DNA of 64,000 nucleotides from Mucilaginibacter_A sp050955045 (GCA_050955045.1 JBPBQV010000001.1:310001-374000); one strand, 5' to 3'. Positions 18,836-27,569 are shown, counted from the first letter of the stretch. Notes: generated by a model from the letters alone, not told the origin. Made by a program: numbers and translations.

Positions 18836-20092
18836 ATGACACAGAAAAGAATTTTATTAATTGGAGGAAATTTCTATCCCGAACTCACCGGTATAGGAAA
18901 ATATAATGGTGAGATGATGGAATGGTTAGCTGAACAGGGAAATACATGTACCGTAATTACTACTTATCCATATTATCCTGATTGGAAAATTAAGGAGCCA
19001 CACTACAAAAAATCATATTGGTTTAGCAAAGAAAATAAAGCTGTAAATTCCTTTCCTGCTAGTCCTATAAAAATTTACCGGTGCCCGCATTTTGTACCTG
19101 CAAATCCATCAGGCTTAACTCGGATTTTGTCTGATATTTCCTTTTGCCTTTCTGCAACAGTAATGGTGTTTATATTACTTTTTAAGAAGAAGTATGATTA
19201 CGTTATCACAGTTTCCCCTCCTTTTTTAACAGGTATATATGCTATCGCCTACAAAAAAATTAAAGGTGCTAAGTTCTTTTATCACGTTCAGGACTTACAA
19301 ATTGATGCTGCTGCAGATTTACAAATGATAAAATCGCGGGTGTTGATTAAATTATTATTTAGGATCGAAAAATTTATCATGCGACATGCAGATTTAATAA
19401 GCAGTATTTCAGAGGGAATGATTAATAGGATAAAAGAAAAATCAGGTAAAAATAAAATAAGCTTTTTTCCGAATTGGGTAGATACCAATATCTTTTATCC
19501 CCTATCCGAAAAAAGTATGCTAAAAGAAGCATTTGGGTTCAATAGTAAAGATAAAATCGTATTGTACTCTGGTGCAATAGGTGAGAAACAAGGTTTGGAA
19601 GCTATATTTTATGCAGCAAATTCATTAAAAAATATTTCTGATTTAAAATTTATTATCTGCGGATCAGGGCCGTACAAAAAGAAACTGGAAGATTTAAAAG
19701 CATCCCTACAAATACAAAATGTAACTTTTATGCCTTTGCAACCAGTAGAAAAATTGAATGCTTTTTTAAATATGGCTGATGTTCATTTAGTTATACAAAA
19801 AACCAATGCAAGTGATTTAGTAATGCCATCTAAACTTACGCCCATTCTGGCTGTAGGCGGATTAGCGGTTATAACTGCGCCCGTGCAATCAACCTTGTTC
19901 AAAATAGTTAATACAAACCAGATAGGAATACTAGCAGAACCAGAAAATGAAGTTGCTTTAACCAATGCTATACAATCAGCTTTAAACCCTTTAAACGGAA
20001 ACATAACTGATAATGCACGCAATTATGCGAAAAAGTATCTTTCTATAAATGAAATTTTAGTGAAATATACTGAAGATATGGCCGAAGCCTAA
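18836..20092 (+). CDS. wcaI: WcaI-like glycosyltransferase (GT4)
   Basis: 418 aa. RILLIGGNFYPELTGIGKYNGEMMEWLA is the typical WcaI/WbuB start. FFYHVQDLQIDAAADLQM is the central block diagnostic of this subfamily, and VLYSGAIGEKQGLEAIFYAA opens the donor domain. As usual for the subfamily the E-x7-E region is altered to MPSKLTPILAVGGLAVITA. The product is probably a cytosolic fucosyl- or glucosyl-type transferase acting on the lipid-linked intermediate. Next to WcaF and WcaJ homologues, so functional linkage is likely. Confidence 0.82.
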   Translation: MTQKRILLIGGNFYPELTGIGKYNGEMMEWLAEQGNTCTVITTYPYYPDWKIKEPHYKKSYWFSKENKAVNSFPASPIKIYRCPHFVPANPSGLTRILSDISFCLSATVMVFILLFKKKYDYVITVSPPFLTGIYAIAYKKIKGAKFFYHVQDLQIDAAADLQMIKSRVLIKLLFRIEKFIMRHADLISSISEGMINRIKEKSGKNKISFFPNWVDTNIFYPLSEKSMLKEAFGFNSKDKIVLYSGAIGEKQGLEAIFYAANSLKNISDLKFIICGSGPYKKKLEDLKASLQIQNVTFMPLQPVEKLNAFLNMADVHLVIQKTNASDLVMPSKLTPILAVGGLAVITAPVQSTLFKIVNTNQIGILAEPENEVALTNAIQSALNPLNGNITDNARNYAKKYLSINEILVKYTEDMAEA

Positions 20093-20264
20093 TTAAAGCT
20101 GTTTTTTATTTCACTATAATTAACATTATCAATACTCTTTTTACCGTATAAAAATCAAGCTTATCACTTAATAAGCATATTTGATAATGCTGCCTTATAG
20201 GATGTTCTATTTTTATTATATATTTATCATTTTAACAATCTTAATATAAGGTTATTACCGATAT

Positions 20265-21662
20265 ATGGAAAACCGTTATATATTTTTTTTAATTGTTTTA
20301 CTCTTTTTAGGCGACTTAATAGCAATTAATTGTTCTTTTATGATTGCCTATTTCTGGGACAGCCAGAACAATTTCATTACTCAATCTTCACACTCTGGCC
20401 TTGATTTATTAATTTTTAATGCAACCTGGATCGCTTCCTCTTTTTTTATGCAGCTTTATCACCGGGAAACTGCCCAGCGAACAGAATTTGTTTTTCAAAA
20501 AAGCTGGCGGGCAATTGTTTTACATGCATTAACATTTAATGTAATTATTTTATTAACCAATTATCCTTCGTACTCTAAAAGTTTTCTCATCTACATTTTT
20601 GTATTTGAAGTTTGTGCATTTATAATTAGTCGGTTTGTAATTACAGCTTTTGAACAGTACCATATTAAACGTGTTAGATACAAGAAAAAAATTGCAATAG
20701 TTGGATACAATGAAACTGCAAAAAGATTGGCTGATTATTTTTTGAAGAATCAAATGTCATACAATTTTACAGGTTTTTTTGATCATACGGCAAACAGTTA
20801 TACCGATAAATCTAATCAAGAAATCATCCGACCAATAGAAAGTTTGATGGATTATGCAGTAGAAAATGAAGTAGCAGAAGTTTACTCTACCTTGTTTCCT
20901 GAAGATTATAATAATTTAAATCATCTGGTATCCATAGCCGAGCAAAATTGTGTTCGCTTTAAATTTATTCCTGATGTTACCAAAATTATTAATTCTGATT
21001 ATTCCATCAATACTTATTTTGATGAAATACCTGTTTTAAGTACTCGCTCCGAACCGTTAGAGCATATTACTTATCGTATTGCTAAACGTTTATTTGATAT
21101 TTTTGTCAGCATCGGTGTTATCATATTTCTGCTTTCGTGGCTTATCCCTGTACTTACTATAATCATCAAACTACAATCTAAAGGTCCAGTATTCTTTAAG
21201 CAACTACGATCTGGGAAAGACAATAAGCCGTTTTATTGCTACAAGTTTCGTAGCATGTCTATGAATAAAGATACCGAACATATACAGGCTACTAAAGGTG
21301 ACTCTAGAGTAACCAAAATTGGTGCTTTTATGCGAAAAACAAGTATAGATGAACTCCCGCAGTTTTTTAACGTATTAATAGGAAATATGAGCATTGTAGG
21401 GCCAAGGCCACACATGCTTAAACATACTGATGAATACAAAGCAATTGTGCATCAATACATGGTTAGACAATTGTTAAAGCCAGGAATTACTGGGTGGGCA
21501 CAAGTGAGTGGTTATCGGGGAGAAACCAAAGATCATAAACAAATGGTAAAACGCGTAGAACATGACATTTGGTATATCGAAAACTGGTCGTTGATGTTAG
21601 ACATAAAAATTATGTTTTTAACTATAATTAACACAGCAAAAGGTGAAGAGAATGCTTATTAA
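20265..21662 (+). CDS. wcaJ: WcaJ-like undecaprenyl-phosphate glucose phosphotransferase
   Basis: 465 aa. Four hydrophobic segments in residues 5-130 are followed by a Rossmann-like CoA-binding-3 region (KKIAIVGYNETAKRLADYF). A further membrane segment near 285-305 precedes the bacterial sugar-transferase domain: KRLFDIFVS, GPVFFKQLRSG, FYCYKFRSM, the DELPQFFNVLIGNMSIVGPRP signature, and KPGITGWAQVSGYRG. It should start repeat-unit synthesis by moving hexose-1-phosphate, probably glucose, from a UDP-sugar to undecaprenyl phosphate. The gap before it (172 bp) has no repeat element. Hexose identity is family inference. Confidence 0.87.
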   Translation: MENRYIFFLIVLLFLGDLIAINCSFMIAYFWDSQNNFITQSSHSGLDLLIFNATWIASSFFMQLYHRETAQRTEFVFQKSWRAIVLHALTFNVIILLTNYPSYSKSFLIYIFVFEVCAFIISRFVITAFEQYHIKRVRYKKKIAIVGYNETAKRLADYFLKNQMSYNFTGFFDHTANSYTDKSNQEIIRPIESLMDYAVENEVAEVYSTLFPEDYNNLNHLVSIAEQNCVRFKFIPDVTKIINSDYSINTYFDEIPVLSTRSEPLEHITYRIAKRLFDIFVSIGVIIFLLSWLIPVLTIIIKLQSKGPVFFKQLRSGKDNKPFYCYKFRSMSMNKDTEHIQATKGDSRVTKIGAFMRKTSIDELPQFFNVLIGNMSIVGPRPHMLKHTDEYKAIVHQYMVRQLLKPGITGWAQVSGYRGETKDHKQMVKRVEHDIWYIENWSLMLDIKIMFLTIINTAKGEENAY

Positions 21663-21832
21663 ATTTCTTGTTATGAAAAAGAATTTATAGTTTTAGTTGA
21701 TACACTAGTTTTACCACATATTATAGTTGATACAGAAATTTAAAACTTTGTAGATTTTACAAGGTCTAATCCTATTGAACTTTCATCAAATTTTATAACA
21801 TATTAAACTAAATTTTACAATAAAATAAATAT

Positions 21833-22948
21833 ATGAAAAAGAAAGCCTTGGTTACAGGGATTACTGGTCAGGATGGTGCATATCTTGCAGAGTTACTACT
21901 ATCTAAAGATTATGAAGTGCATGGCATTAAACGTAGAAGTTCTTCATTTAATACTGACAGGATAGATCATTTATATCAGGATCCACATGAAGAAAATGTA
22001 AGTTTTTTTATGCACTACGGTGATTTATCTGATTCTACAAATTTGATTCGCATTATTCAGCAAATTCAGCCGGATGAAATTTATAATTTAGGTGCAATGT
22101 CTCATGTGAAAGTGAGTTTTGATACACCAGAATATACTGCAAATGCAGATGGAATTGGTACGTTAAGAATTCTGGAAGCTGTTCGTTTATTAGGTTTAAC
22201 TAAAAAAACAAGAGTTTATCAGGCTTCTACTTCAGAGCTTTATGGTTTGGTTCAGGCAGTTCCTCAATCAGAAACTACGCCTTTTTACCCGCGTTCACCT
22301 TATGCAGTAGCTAAATTATATGCTTACTGGATCACTGTAAATTACCGCGAAGCTTACGGTATGTTTGCTTGTAATGGTATTTTGTTCAACCATGAAAGCC
22401 CTCTACGTGGCGAAACTTTTGTAACACGCAAAATTACCCGTGGAGTTGCAAAAATAGCTTTAGGCTTACAGAAAAAACTTTATTTAGGAAATTTAGATGC
22501 CCGCCGTGACTGGGGACACGCAAAAGATTATGTAGAAGCTATGTGGCTTATTTTGCAGCAGGAAGTGCCGGAAGATTTTGTTATTGCAACTGGAGTAACT
22601 ACTACTGTACGCGACTTTGTAAAAATGTCTTTTAAAGAAGCAGGTATTGAAGTAGAATTTAAAGGTGAAGGTGTTGACGAAAAAGGTTACATTTTAGCTT
22701 GTAATAACCCAGAATACCAAGTTGAAATAGGAAAAGAAGTAGTTGCTGTAGATGCTGCGTACTTCCGCCCTACTGAAGTTGAATTACTTATTGGTGATCC
22801 TACAAAATCAATTGAAAAATTAGGTTGGAAAATTAAATATGATTTACCAATGCTGGTTCAAGATATGATGACTTCTGATATCAAACTTTTCAAAAAAGAA
22901 AGAGCATTAAAAGAATTAGGATATACTATCAAAAATCAATACGAGTAA
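21833..22948 (+). CDS. gmd: GDP-mannose 4,6-dehydratase
   Basis: 371 aa, normal length. GITGQDGAYLAELL at 9-22 is the NADP-binding loop. RRSSSFNTDRIDHLY follows, the strongly conserved Gmd block. The catalytic set is Thr133 and Glu135 in STSELYG with Tyr157 and Lys161 in SPYAVAK. It converts GDP-D-mannose to GDP-4-keto-6-deoxymannose in the cytosol, the first step to GDP-L-fucose. The fcl gene follows 38 bp downstream, and the GT11 fucosyltransferase at 1592 uses the final product. Confidence 0.97.
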   Translation: MKKKALVTGITGQDGAYLAELLLSKDYEVHGIKRRSSSFNTDRIDHLYQDPHEENVSFFMHYGDLSDSTNLIRIIQQIQPDEIYNLGAMSHVKVSFDTPEYTANADGIGTLRILEAVRLLGLTKKTRVYQASTSELYGLVQAVPQSETTPFYPRSPYAVAKLYAYWITVNYREAYGMFACNGILFNHESPLRGETFVTRKITRGVAKIALGLQKKLYLGNLDARRDWGHAKDYVEAMWLILQQEVPEDFVIATGVTTTVRDFVKMSFKEAGIEVEFKGEGVDEKGYILACNNPEYQVEIGKEVVAVDAAYFRPTEVELLIGDPTKSIEKLGWKIKYDLPMLVQDMMTSDIKLFKKERALKELGYTIKNQYE

Positions 22949-22986
22949 AAAACTATTTATTAAAGTTTTACTCTAAATTAAATCAA

Positions 22987-23931
22987 TTGGAAAAAAATGC
23001 CAAAATATACATAGCCGGACACAATGGAATGGTGGGATCGGCTATTGTAAGAAAACTTGTTTCAGAGGGATACCAAAATATTATTACCCGTTCTTCCAAA
23101 GAATTAGATTTACGCAACCAACAGGTTGTTGCTGATTTTTTTGCAACAGAAAAACCGGATTACGTGTTTTTAGCGGCAGCAAAAGTAGGCGGGATTATAG
23201 CTAATAACACTTACAGGGCAGATTTTATCTATGAAAATTTATCCATTCAAAATAACATCATCCACAATTCATACATAACTGGTGTAAAAAAGTTGATGTT
23301 CTTAGGTTCAAGCTGTATTTATCCGAAAATGGCACCGCAGCCCTTAAAAGAAGAATATTTGTTAACAGGATTGCTTGAAGAAACTAACGAACCGTACGCC
23401 ATTGCAAAAATTGCCGGTATTAAAATGTGCGATGCTTACCGCGCGCAATATGGTTGCAACTTTATCTCGGTAATGCCAACCAATTTGTACGGCTATAATG
23501 ATAATTACCATCCTCAAAACTCCCATGTTTTACCAGCATTAATTCGTAGGTTTCACGAAGCTAAAGTGGAAGGAAAAGATCAGGTTGTTATCTGGGGTTC
23601 TGGCAGTCCGAAAAGAGAGTTTTTATTTGCTGATGATTTGGCAGAAGCCTGCTTTTTTCTGATGGAGAATTATAATGAGCCAGAACCAATTAATGTTGGT
23701 ATCGGAACGGATGTTACCATTAAAGAACTGGCCAATTTAGTTAAAAATACTACAGGTTTCGAGGGTGAAATTACTTTTGATACCACAAAACCAGACGGTA
23801 CACCACGTAAATTGATGGATGTAACCAAGTTGCACGCCAAAGGCTGGAAGCACAGTATTGAACTGCAAGATGGAATTCGCTTGGCTTATCAGGATTTTCT
23901 ATCGAAAGCAGAAAATGTAGCTACTCGGTAA
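22987..23931 (+). CDS. fcl: GDP-L-fucose synthase
   Basis: 314 aa. GHNGMVGSAI at 11-20 is the NADPH-binding loop; SSCIYP at 108-113 and Tyr137/Lys141 in EPYAIAK form the catalytic set, and PTNLYGYNDNYHPQNSHVLPA is the conserved block that follows. It epimerises and reduces the Gmd product to GDP-L-fucose. The start is a TTG at 22987, since the nucleotide loop begins ten residues later and no ATG is present. The gene ends 13 bp before an element-built terminator facing mobA on the other strand. Confidence 0.95.
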   Translation: MEKNAKIYIAGHNGMVGSAIVRKLVSEGYQNIITRSSKELDLRNQQVVADFFATEKPDYVFLAAAKVGGIIANNTYRADFIYENLSIQNNIIHNSYITGVKKLMFLGSSCIYPKMAPQPLKEEYLLTGLLEETNEPYAIAKIAGIKMCDAYRAQYGCNFISVMPTNLYGYNDNYHPQNSHVLPALIRRFHEAKVEGKDQVVIWGSGSPKREFLFADDLAEACFFLMENYNEPEPINVGIGTDVTIKELANLVKNTTGFEGEITFDTTKPDGTPRKLMDVTKLHAKGWKHSIELQDGIRLAYQDFLSKAENVATR

Positions 23932-23944
23932 CTAACAGAATATA

Positions 23945-23956
23945 ATGCTTCTTTTA
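23945..23956 (-). repeat. TAAAAGAAGYAT element, exact (CAT), left terminator arm
   Basis: Minus-strand copy forming the left arm of the fcl/mobA terminator. Confidence 0.85.
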
Positions 23957-23968
23957 GCAGCTAAATTT

Positions 23969-24574
23969 TTAGGTGTTAAAAGAAGCATTTTTTTTATCTA
24001 ATATTTTCCTGATTTGTTTTGCATCTTCCGGTGTATTAGCATTCATTAAAGCACTCGTATTTGGTGCTTTAATTATTTTAGCCTCATACTTAATCAGCAA
24101 TCGTCTTAAAGAAATTTGCTCTTGTTGATAATTATATTTTAGTAATAGGTAACTTTCTGTTTCCCAAATTCCCGTTAATGGTTCCGGCAGTCCATCCCAC
24201 GGACTTTTAAACACAGTTGCTATTTTAGTTTGATCTCTTTGCTCAATCAAATTATCTAATGTTGATCGATCCAGCAAAGGCACATCGCAAGCCATAATCA
24301 TCCAAGCACAATCAGGATAAACTTCAAAAGCAGTTAAAATAGCTTCAAAAGGACCAGCATTTTCGTACTGATCCGGAATAGTTTTGTATTCGGATTGAAT
24401 CTTTTCTGTTTGATCTTTTCGGCAGGAAACAAAAACATCATCACAATAGGAAGCCATTAAATCAGCCAAATGATACTGCTGTTGCTTGCCGTGCCAGTTC
24501 ATTTCAGCTTTACTTTCGCCCATCCTGCTACTTCTGCCTCCGGCTAAAACCAATCCTTTTAAAGCAGTTTCCAT
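23969..24574 (-). CDS. mobA: Molybdenum cofactor guanylyltransferase MobA-like NTP transferase
   Basis: 201 aa from the ATG at 24574; an upstream in-frame ATG at 24616 would add a non-conserved leader. LVLAGGRSSRMGESKAEM at 8-25 is the MobA nucleotide-binding signature, followed by ENAGPFEAI and MACDVPLL, which hold the GTP and Mg sites. It should attach GMP to molybdopterin. Its last seven residues (KNASFNT) are encoded by the terminator arm, so the C-terminus has been shaped by the repeat element. It follows the ABC/GntR operon on the same strand but need not be functionally linked; no other moco genes are in view. Confidence 0.85.
   Translation of the reverse strand: METALKGLVLAGGRSSRMGESKAEMNWHGKQQQYHLADLMASYCDDVFVSCRKDQTEKIQSEYKTIPDQYENAGPFEAILTAFEVYPDCAWMIMACDVPLLDRSTLDNLIEQRDQTKIATVFKSPWDGLPEPLTGIWETESYLLLKYNYQQEQISLRRLLIKYEAKIIKAPNTSALMNANTPEDAKQIRKILDKKNASFNT
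23977..23988 (+). repeat. TAAAAGAAGYAT element, exact (CAT), right terminator arm
   Basis: Plus-strand copy preceded by TTTTTAGGTGT, the longest leader shared with the copy at 29718. It encodes the last residues of MobA on the opposite strand. Confidence 0.85.
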
Positions 24575-24588
24575 GTTAATTGTATTTT

Positions 24589-24780
24589 TTAAAATTGACT
24601 TTTTACAACTTCGCAAAGTACCTGAAAAATAGTCCTTCTGTTAAACAAACCGCTAATTTCTGTTTCTACGTTGGGCAATTCAATGTTGATAGCGTGAAAC
24701 AATACTCCGGCAACTACAAATAAAAAAACAGGTGCTAAAAGAAGTATGTATAAGTTGGTATTATATAATAGTTTTTTCAT
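24589..24780 (-). CDS. Small single-span membrane protein, unknown
   Basis: 63 aa. One hydrophobic segment at about residues 9-30 (LYILLLAPVFLFVVAGVLFH) is followed by a short polar tail. I do not recognise a family. It lies 32 bp after the hydrophobic-anchored gene at 24813 and 14 bp before mobA, so it is probably the last gene of the ABC/GntR operon. A TAAAAGAAGTAT element lies antisense within the membrane-span codons as Ile-Leu-Leu-Leu. It may be a real small protein or the degraded start of a longer one. Confidence 0.45.
   Translation of the reverse strand: MKKLLYNTNLYILLLAPVFLFVVAGVLFHAINIELPNVETEISGLFNRRTIFQVLCEVVKSQF
24736..24747 (+). repeat. TAAAAGAAGYAT element, exact (TAT), inside a small ORF
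   Basis: Preceded by ACAGGTGC. On the minus strand it encodes Ile-Leu-Leu-Leu in the membrane span of the 63-aa protein. Confidence 0.75.
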
Positions 24781-24812
24781 GATGTTGATAAGGTTTAGTT
24801 TGAAAGAAAAAA

Positions 24813-25535
24813 TTACTGCTTTTTAAATTGATTTAAAAAGCTTCCACTTAAATTAACTTGTGCACTATCAGAAATATTAAAATTGCTTTTACCAATTTTT
24901 GAGTTTGCAATATGTAACATATTACGACCCTTTACTGTAATTGTAGCTTGTGAGATTTGATTATCTGAACCGATAGTCAAATTAGCATTTTTAGTTAAAT
25001 CACTTCCAACTAAAGCTTGCAATTGTTCAATTTTGCTTTTATTCAAAGATAAAGTTACAGCTTGTTTAATGTTTAAATTCAGATGTTGCTGATCAAATCC
25101 TGTTAATGATGTTTCTCCAGAATTTCCATTTTCTACATCTTCTTTCTTAGTAAAAAATGGAGTCATAACAACTTGGTCTAACGATGGACAAGTAATAATA
25201 ATACTAGTCTGAAATGGACTTACATTTGGTGTTTTTTTATCCACAACATCAATCACTAATGTATTTCCAACATTAGAAATTTTGACTTTACCTTTCAAAT
25301 TATTTTCCATCCAAATACTATAATTACTTCCATGTTCTATCTGAACAGATATTAAATTGGCTGCGTGATTATCCAAAATACTAAATGCTTTTAAAGTTGT
25401 TATTTTTTCAAATCTGTAAAAACGACTTTTATAATCGCCTTTCAAATATTCTGCGCGTAAAGCAAAATCATAAGTAACCATCGAAACGATAATAATCAAA
25501 ATTACTGCGATTAATAATTTATTGCTTGTTTTCAT
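24813..25535 (-). CDS. Membrane-anchored protein, DUF2807/GIN-domain-like
   Basis: 240 aa from the ATG at 25535, which gives a normal signal anchor (NKLLIAVILIIIVSMVTYDF, about residues 5-24); a longer frame overlapping gntR is less likely. The rest alternates short beta strands (FSILDNHAANLISVQIEHG, KGKVKISNVGNTLVIDV, IIITCPSLDQVVM), the pattern of the putative adhesin head GIN domain. It would face the periplasm. As part of a YtrA-type operon it may sense or accompany the transporter, but no function is known. It starts 13 bp after the gntR stop. Confidence 0.65.
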   Translation of the reverse strand: MKTSNKLLIAVILIIIVSMVTYDFALRAEYLKGDYKSRFYRFEKITTLKAFSILDNHAANLISVQIEHGSNYSIWMENNLKGKVKISNVGNTLVIDVVDKKTPNVSPFQTSIIITCPSLDQVVMTPFFTKKEDVENGNSGETSLTGFDQQHLNLNIKQAVTLSLNKSKIEQLQALVGSDLTKNANLTIGSDNQISQATITVKGRNMLHIANSKIGKSNFNISDSAQVNLSGSFLNQFKKQ

Positions 25536-25548
25536 GTTGATACTGTTT

Positions 25549-25923
25549 TTATGCCTGATAATTTTGTGTTTTAAACTCCTGATAACGTTTTTCAATTTCT
25601 TCCAAACTGATATCCAACAAAAAGATATTTTTAAAAAATTCCGGTAATTCTTGTTGCAAAAACCGCTCTTTGCGGTAGTTTTTTACTTTGCTTTTGGCGT
25701 CAACATTTACAAAATAACCGATACCGCGTTTGTTGGAAATCACTCCCTGGTTTTGCAAAAAATCGTAAGTGCGGGCAACTGTGTTTGGATTGACTTGTAA
25801 CTCTACTGCCAGATCACGTACAGAAGGTATTTTCTGATCAATTGACCATTTATCCAACGTTATATTTTCGCTCACATATGCTGCAATTTGCAGGTAAATG
25901 GCTTCGTTATCTCTAAAATCCAT
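25549..25923 (-). CDS. GntR-family regulator, YtrA subfamily
   Basis: 124 aa from the ATG at 25923, 2 bp downstream of the permease stop; a longer frame would overlap the permease. A winged helix covers residues about 10-75 (AIYLQIAAYVSENI, KIPSVRDLAVELQVNPNTVARTYDFLQNQGVI, KRGIGYFV). The short alpha-helical tail, with no large effector domain, is the mark of the YtrA subfamily. Such repressors control their own operon of an ABC transporter, often in response to cell-envelope stress. The operator candidate is at 27544-27569. Confidence 0.88.
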   Translation of the reverse strand: MDFRDNEAIYLQIAAYVSENITLDKWSIDQKIPSVRDLAVELQVNPNTVARTYDFLQNQGVISNKRGIGYFVNVDAKSKVKNYRKERFLQQELPEFFKNIFLLDISLEEIEKRYQEFKTQNYQA

Positions 25924-25925
25924 AA

Positions 25926-26705
25926 CTAAACTTCCTTTTCTTTTAGCTTGTAGTAAGCACTGATCCATAAAACTAAAACCACTAATCCAAGTACAATTCC
26001 TTCCGTTTGGGTTTTCACATCCGGCGCATGAATTTGAAAGGCATCCTTTCCGTTGGAGATACTTATCGGACTGAATATGGATGTTCCCTGCACTTTTTGA
26101 TCAAACATAGATGCCAAAATCGGCCTGTTAATCAATCCCAACAAAAAAATACCGATAAAAAAAGTAAAGGCAGTTTTAATAAAATGTAGTTTTTCAAAAT
26201 AGATGGCACCAAAAAATATAACGGAATGCAGCACCGGATAGATAATTAAAGCAATGTAAGTTTTTCTTTCTTCCGAAAATAAGTCCAATAAAACGTTTTC
26301 TCTGCCCGGAATACTTTGTCCGAAACTGATGATAAATGCATCGATCAAATAAAATATTCCAATAAACAGCAACTGAAAAATAGCGAAGGAGTACAACCAG
26401 CTAACCAAATATTTTTCAAAATGAGAGGCTGGAAGTGTCAGGGCTGGTATGGCTTCTTTTTTGTTACCCAAATCAGCAAAAATCAAACTTGTGAAAATGC
26501 AGCCTGCAATTAACAGTATTGCCATAAAGTTGCCTTGCTGTGTACCTTGTGATAAATAACCTTCGTTGCCATAAGCAGACAAACCCATCGATAAAAGCAG
26601 TATTCCGGCCAATACTCCGGCAGACATGAGATAAGTTTTATAATTTTCGACCGTGTGCTTTTTAAAAAGCATTGCAAATCTTTTTAGGTTAAAAAATTGA
26701 TTCAT
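25926..26705 (-). CDS. ABC transporter membrane subunit of the YtrA operon
   Basis: 259 aa with about six hydrophobic segments (near 25-45, 60-80, 105-125, 150-170, 175-195 and 235-250). No conserved enzymatic motif is seen, as expected for this permease type. It lies 3 bp after the ATPase gene and 2 bp before gntR, so all three are one transcription unit. The substrate is unknown; relatives are linked to cell-envelope stress in other bacteria. Confidence 0.78.
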   Translation of the reverse strand: MNQFFNLKRFAMLFKKHTVENYKTYLMSAGVLAGILLLSMGLSAYGNEGYLSQGTQQGNFMAILLIAGCIFTSLIFADLGNKKEAIPALTLPASHFEKYLVSWLYSFAIFQLLFIGIFYLIDAFIISFGQSIPGRENVLLDLFSEERKTYIALIIYPVLHSVIFFGAIYFEKLHFIKTAFTFFIGIFLLGLINRPILASMFDQKVQGTSIFSPISISNGKDAFQIHAPDVKTQTEGIVLGLVVLVLWISAYYKLKEKEV

Positions 26706-26708
26706 GAT

Positions 26709-27539
26709 TTATCGGTTTAAAATTTCTGTAATCATTTGATCATTGTTGATGATGGCGTTAAATAGCAGTTCCATATCTACTTTACTGTAGCTTTCGTTGG
26801 TGTTTTGGCTGATGGTATTTAAGCCGCGAACACTTTCTTCTGCATACAAAACTTCTGGTCCGGTTGTAGAAGTTGTGCTGAATTTTAGGCGTTCCGAAAT
26901 TTCATCCAAACTTCTATTTAGTATGATTTTTTGATTGTGAACAACTAATAAAGTATCAATCAGATTATCCAGATCACGAACTTGATGCGTAGAAATAATA
27001 ATGCAACGCGTTTCTGTTAAAGCCGAAGCGATAATTTTACGAAACTGGCTTTTTGAAGGAATGTCCAAACCGTTAGTTGGCTCGTCCATAATTAAAAGCG
27101 ACGTGTTGGTAGAAAGTCCGAAAGCAATCATCACCTTTTTTTGCTGACCAAAGGAAAGTTTATTAAGCAAACTGTTATTCGGAACATCAAATTCCGAAAG
27201 CATCTGGTCAAACTGTGCTTCATTAAAAGCCGGGTAAAAATGGCCTGTACTTTTTATAAACTGTTTGGCTGTGAGTGTAGGCATGTAAACTTCTTCCGGA
27301 ATAAAAAACAAATCCTGTAAAAAAGCGGGTAAGCGTTTTGCGGAGTTGTAACCGTTTACTTCGCAAATTCCTTTTTGCGGAAAAACCAAACCGGCAATAT
27401 TTTTTAATAAGGTTGATTTGCCTGCACCGTTTTTCCCTAGCAAACCATAAATATGTCCTTCCTGCATTTGCAGGTTTAGGTCTTGAAACAGGATTTTTTT
27501 CCTGCCGTACCCAAATGTTAAGTTAGAAATTTTGATCAT
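26709..27539 (-). CDS. ABC transporter ATP-binding protein of the YtrA operon
   Basis: 276 aa. Walker A GKNGAGKST at 35-43, signature LSFGQ at 128-132, Walker B LLIMDEPTNGLD at 148-159 and a switch His in STHQ are all present, so the ATPase should be active. It is the first gene of the operon, 30 bp downstream of a -7 box and directly after a palindromic operator. A domain of about 60 residues without ATPase motifs forms the C-terminus. It pairs with the permease at 25926. Confidence 0.92.
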   Translation of the reverse strand: MIKISNLTFGYGRKKILFQDLNLQMQEGHIYGLLGKNGAGKSTLLKNIAGLVFPQKGICEVNGYNSAKRLPAFLQDLFFIPEEVYMPTLTAKQFIKSTGHFYPAFNEAQFDQMLSEFDVPNNSLLNKLSFGQQKKVMIAFGLSTNTSLLIMDEPTNGLDIPSKSQFRKIIASALTETRCIIISTHQVRDLDNLIDTLLVVHNQKIILNRSLDEISERLKFSTTSTTGPEVLYAEESVRGLNTISQNTNESYSKVDMELLFNAIINNDQMITEILNR

Positions 27540-27543
27540 ATCT

Positions 27544-27569
27544 TAGTGTATTAGTTATATAGTACACTA
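27544..27569 (-). promoter_or_regulatory. Inverted-repeat operator for the YtrA-type GntR repressor
   Basis: TAGTGTA (27544-27550) and TACACTA (27563-27569) are exact inverted half-sites around 12 bp. From memory, AGTGTA/TACACT are the half-sites reported for Bacillus subtilis YtrA. The site overlaps the predicted transcription start, so binding should block transcription. Confidence 0.75.

Larger units (their letters stand above)
23944..23989 (+). terminator. Rho-independent terminator whose stem is an inverted pair of TAAAAGAAGYAT elements
   Basis: The arm AATGCTTCTTTTA (23944-23956) is an exact reverse complement of TAAAAGAAGCATT (23977-23989), with a T-run to about 23996. It lies between the convergent genes fcl and mobA and should end the polysaccharide transcript. 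The mobA stop codon and last codons lie inside the structure. Confidence 0.85.
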
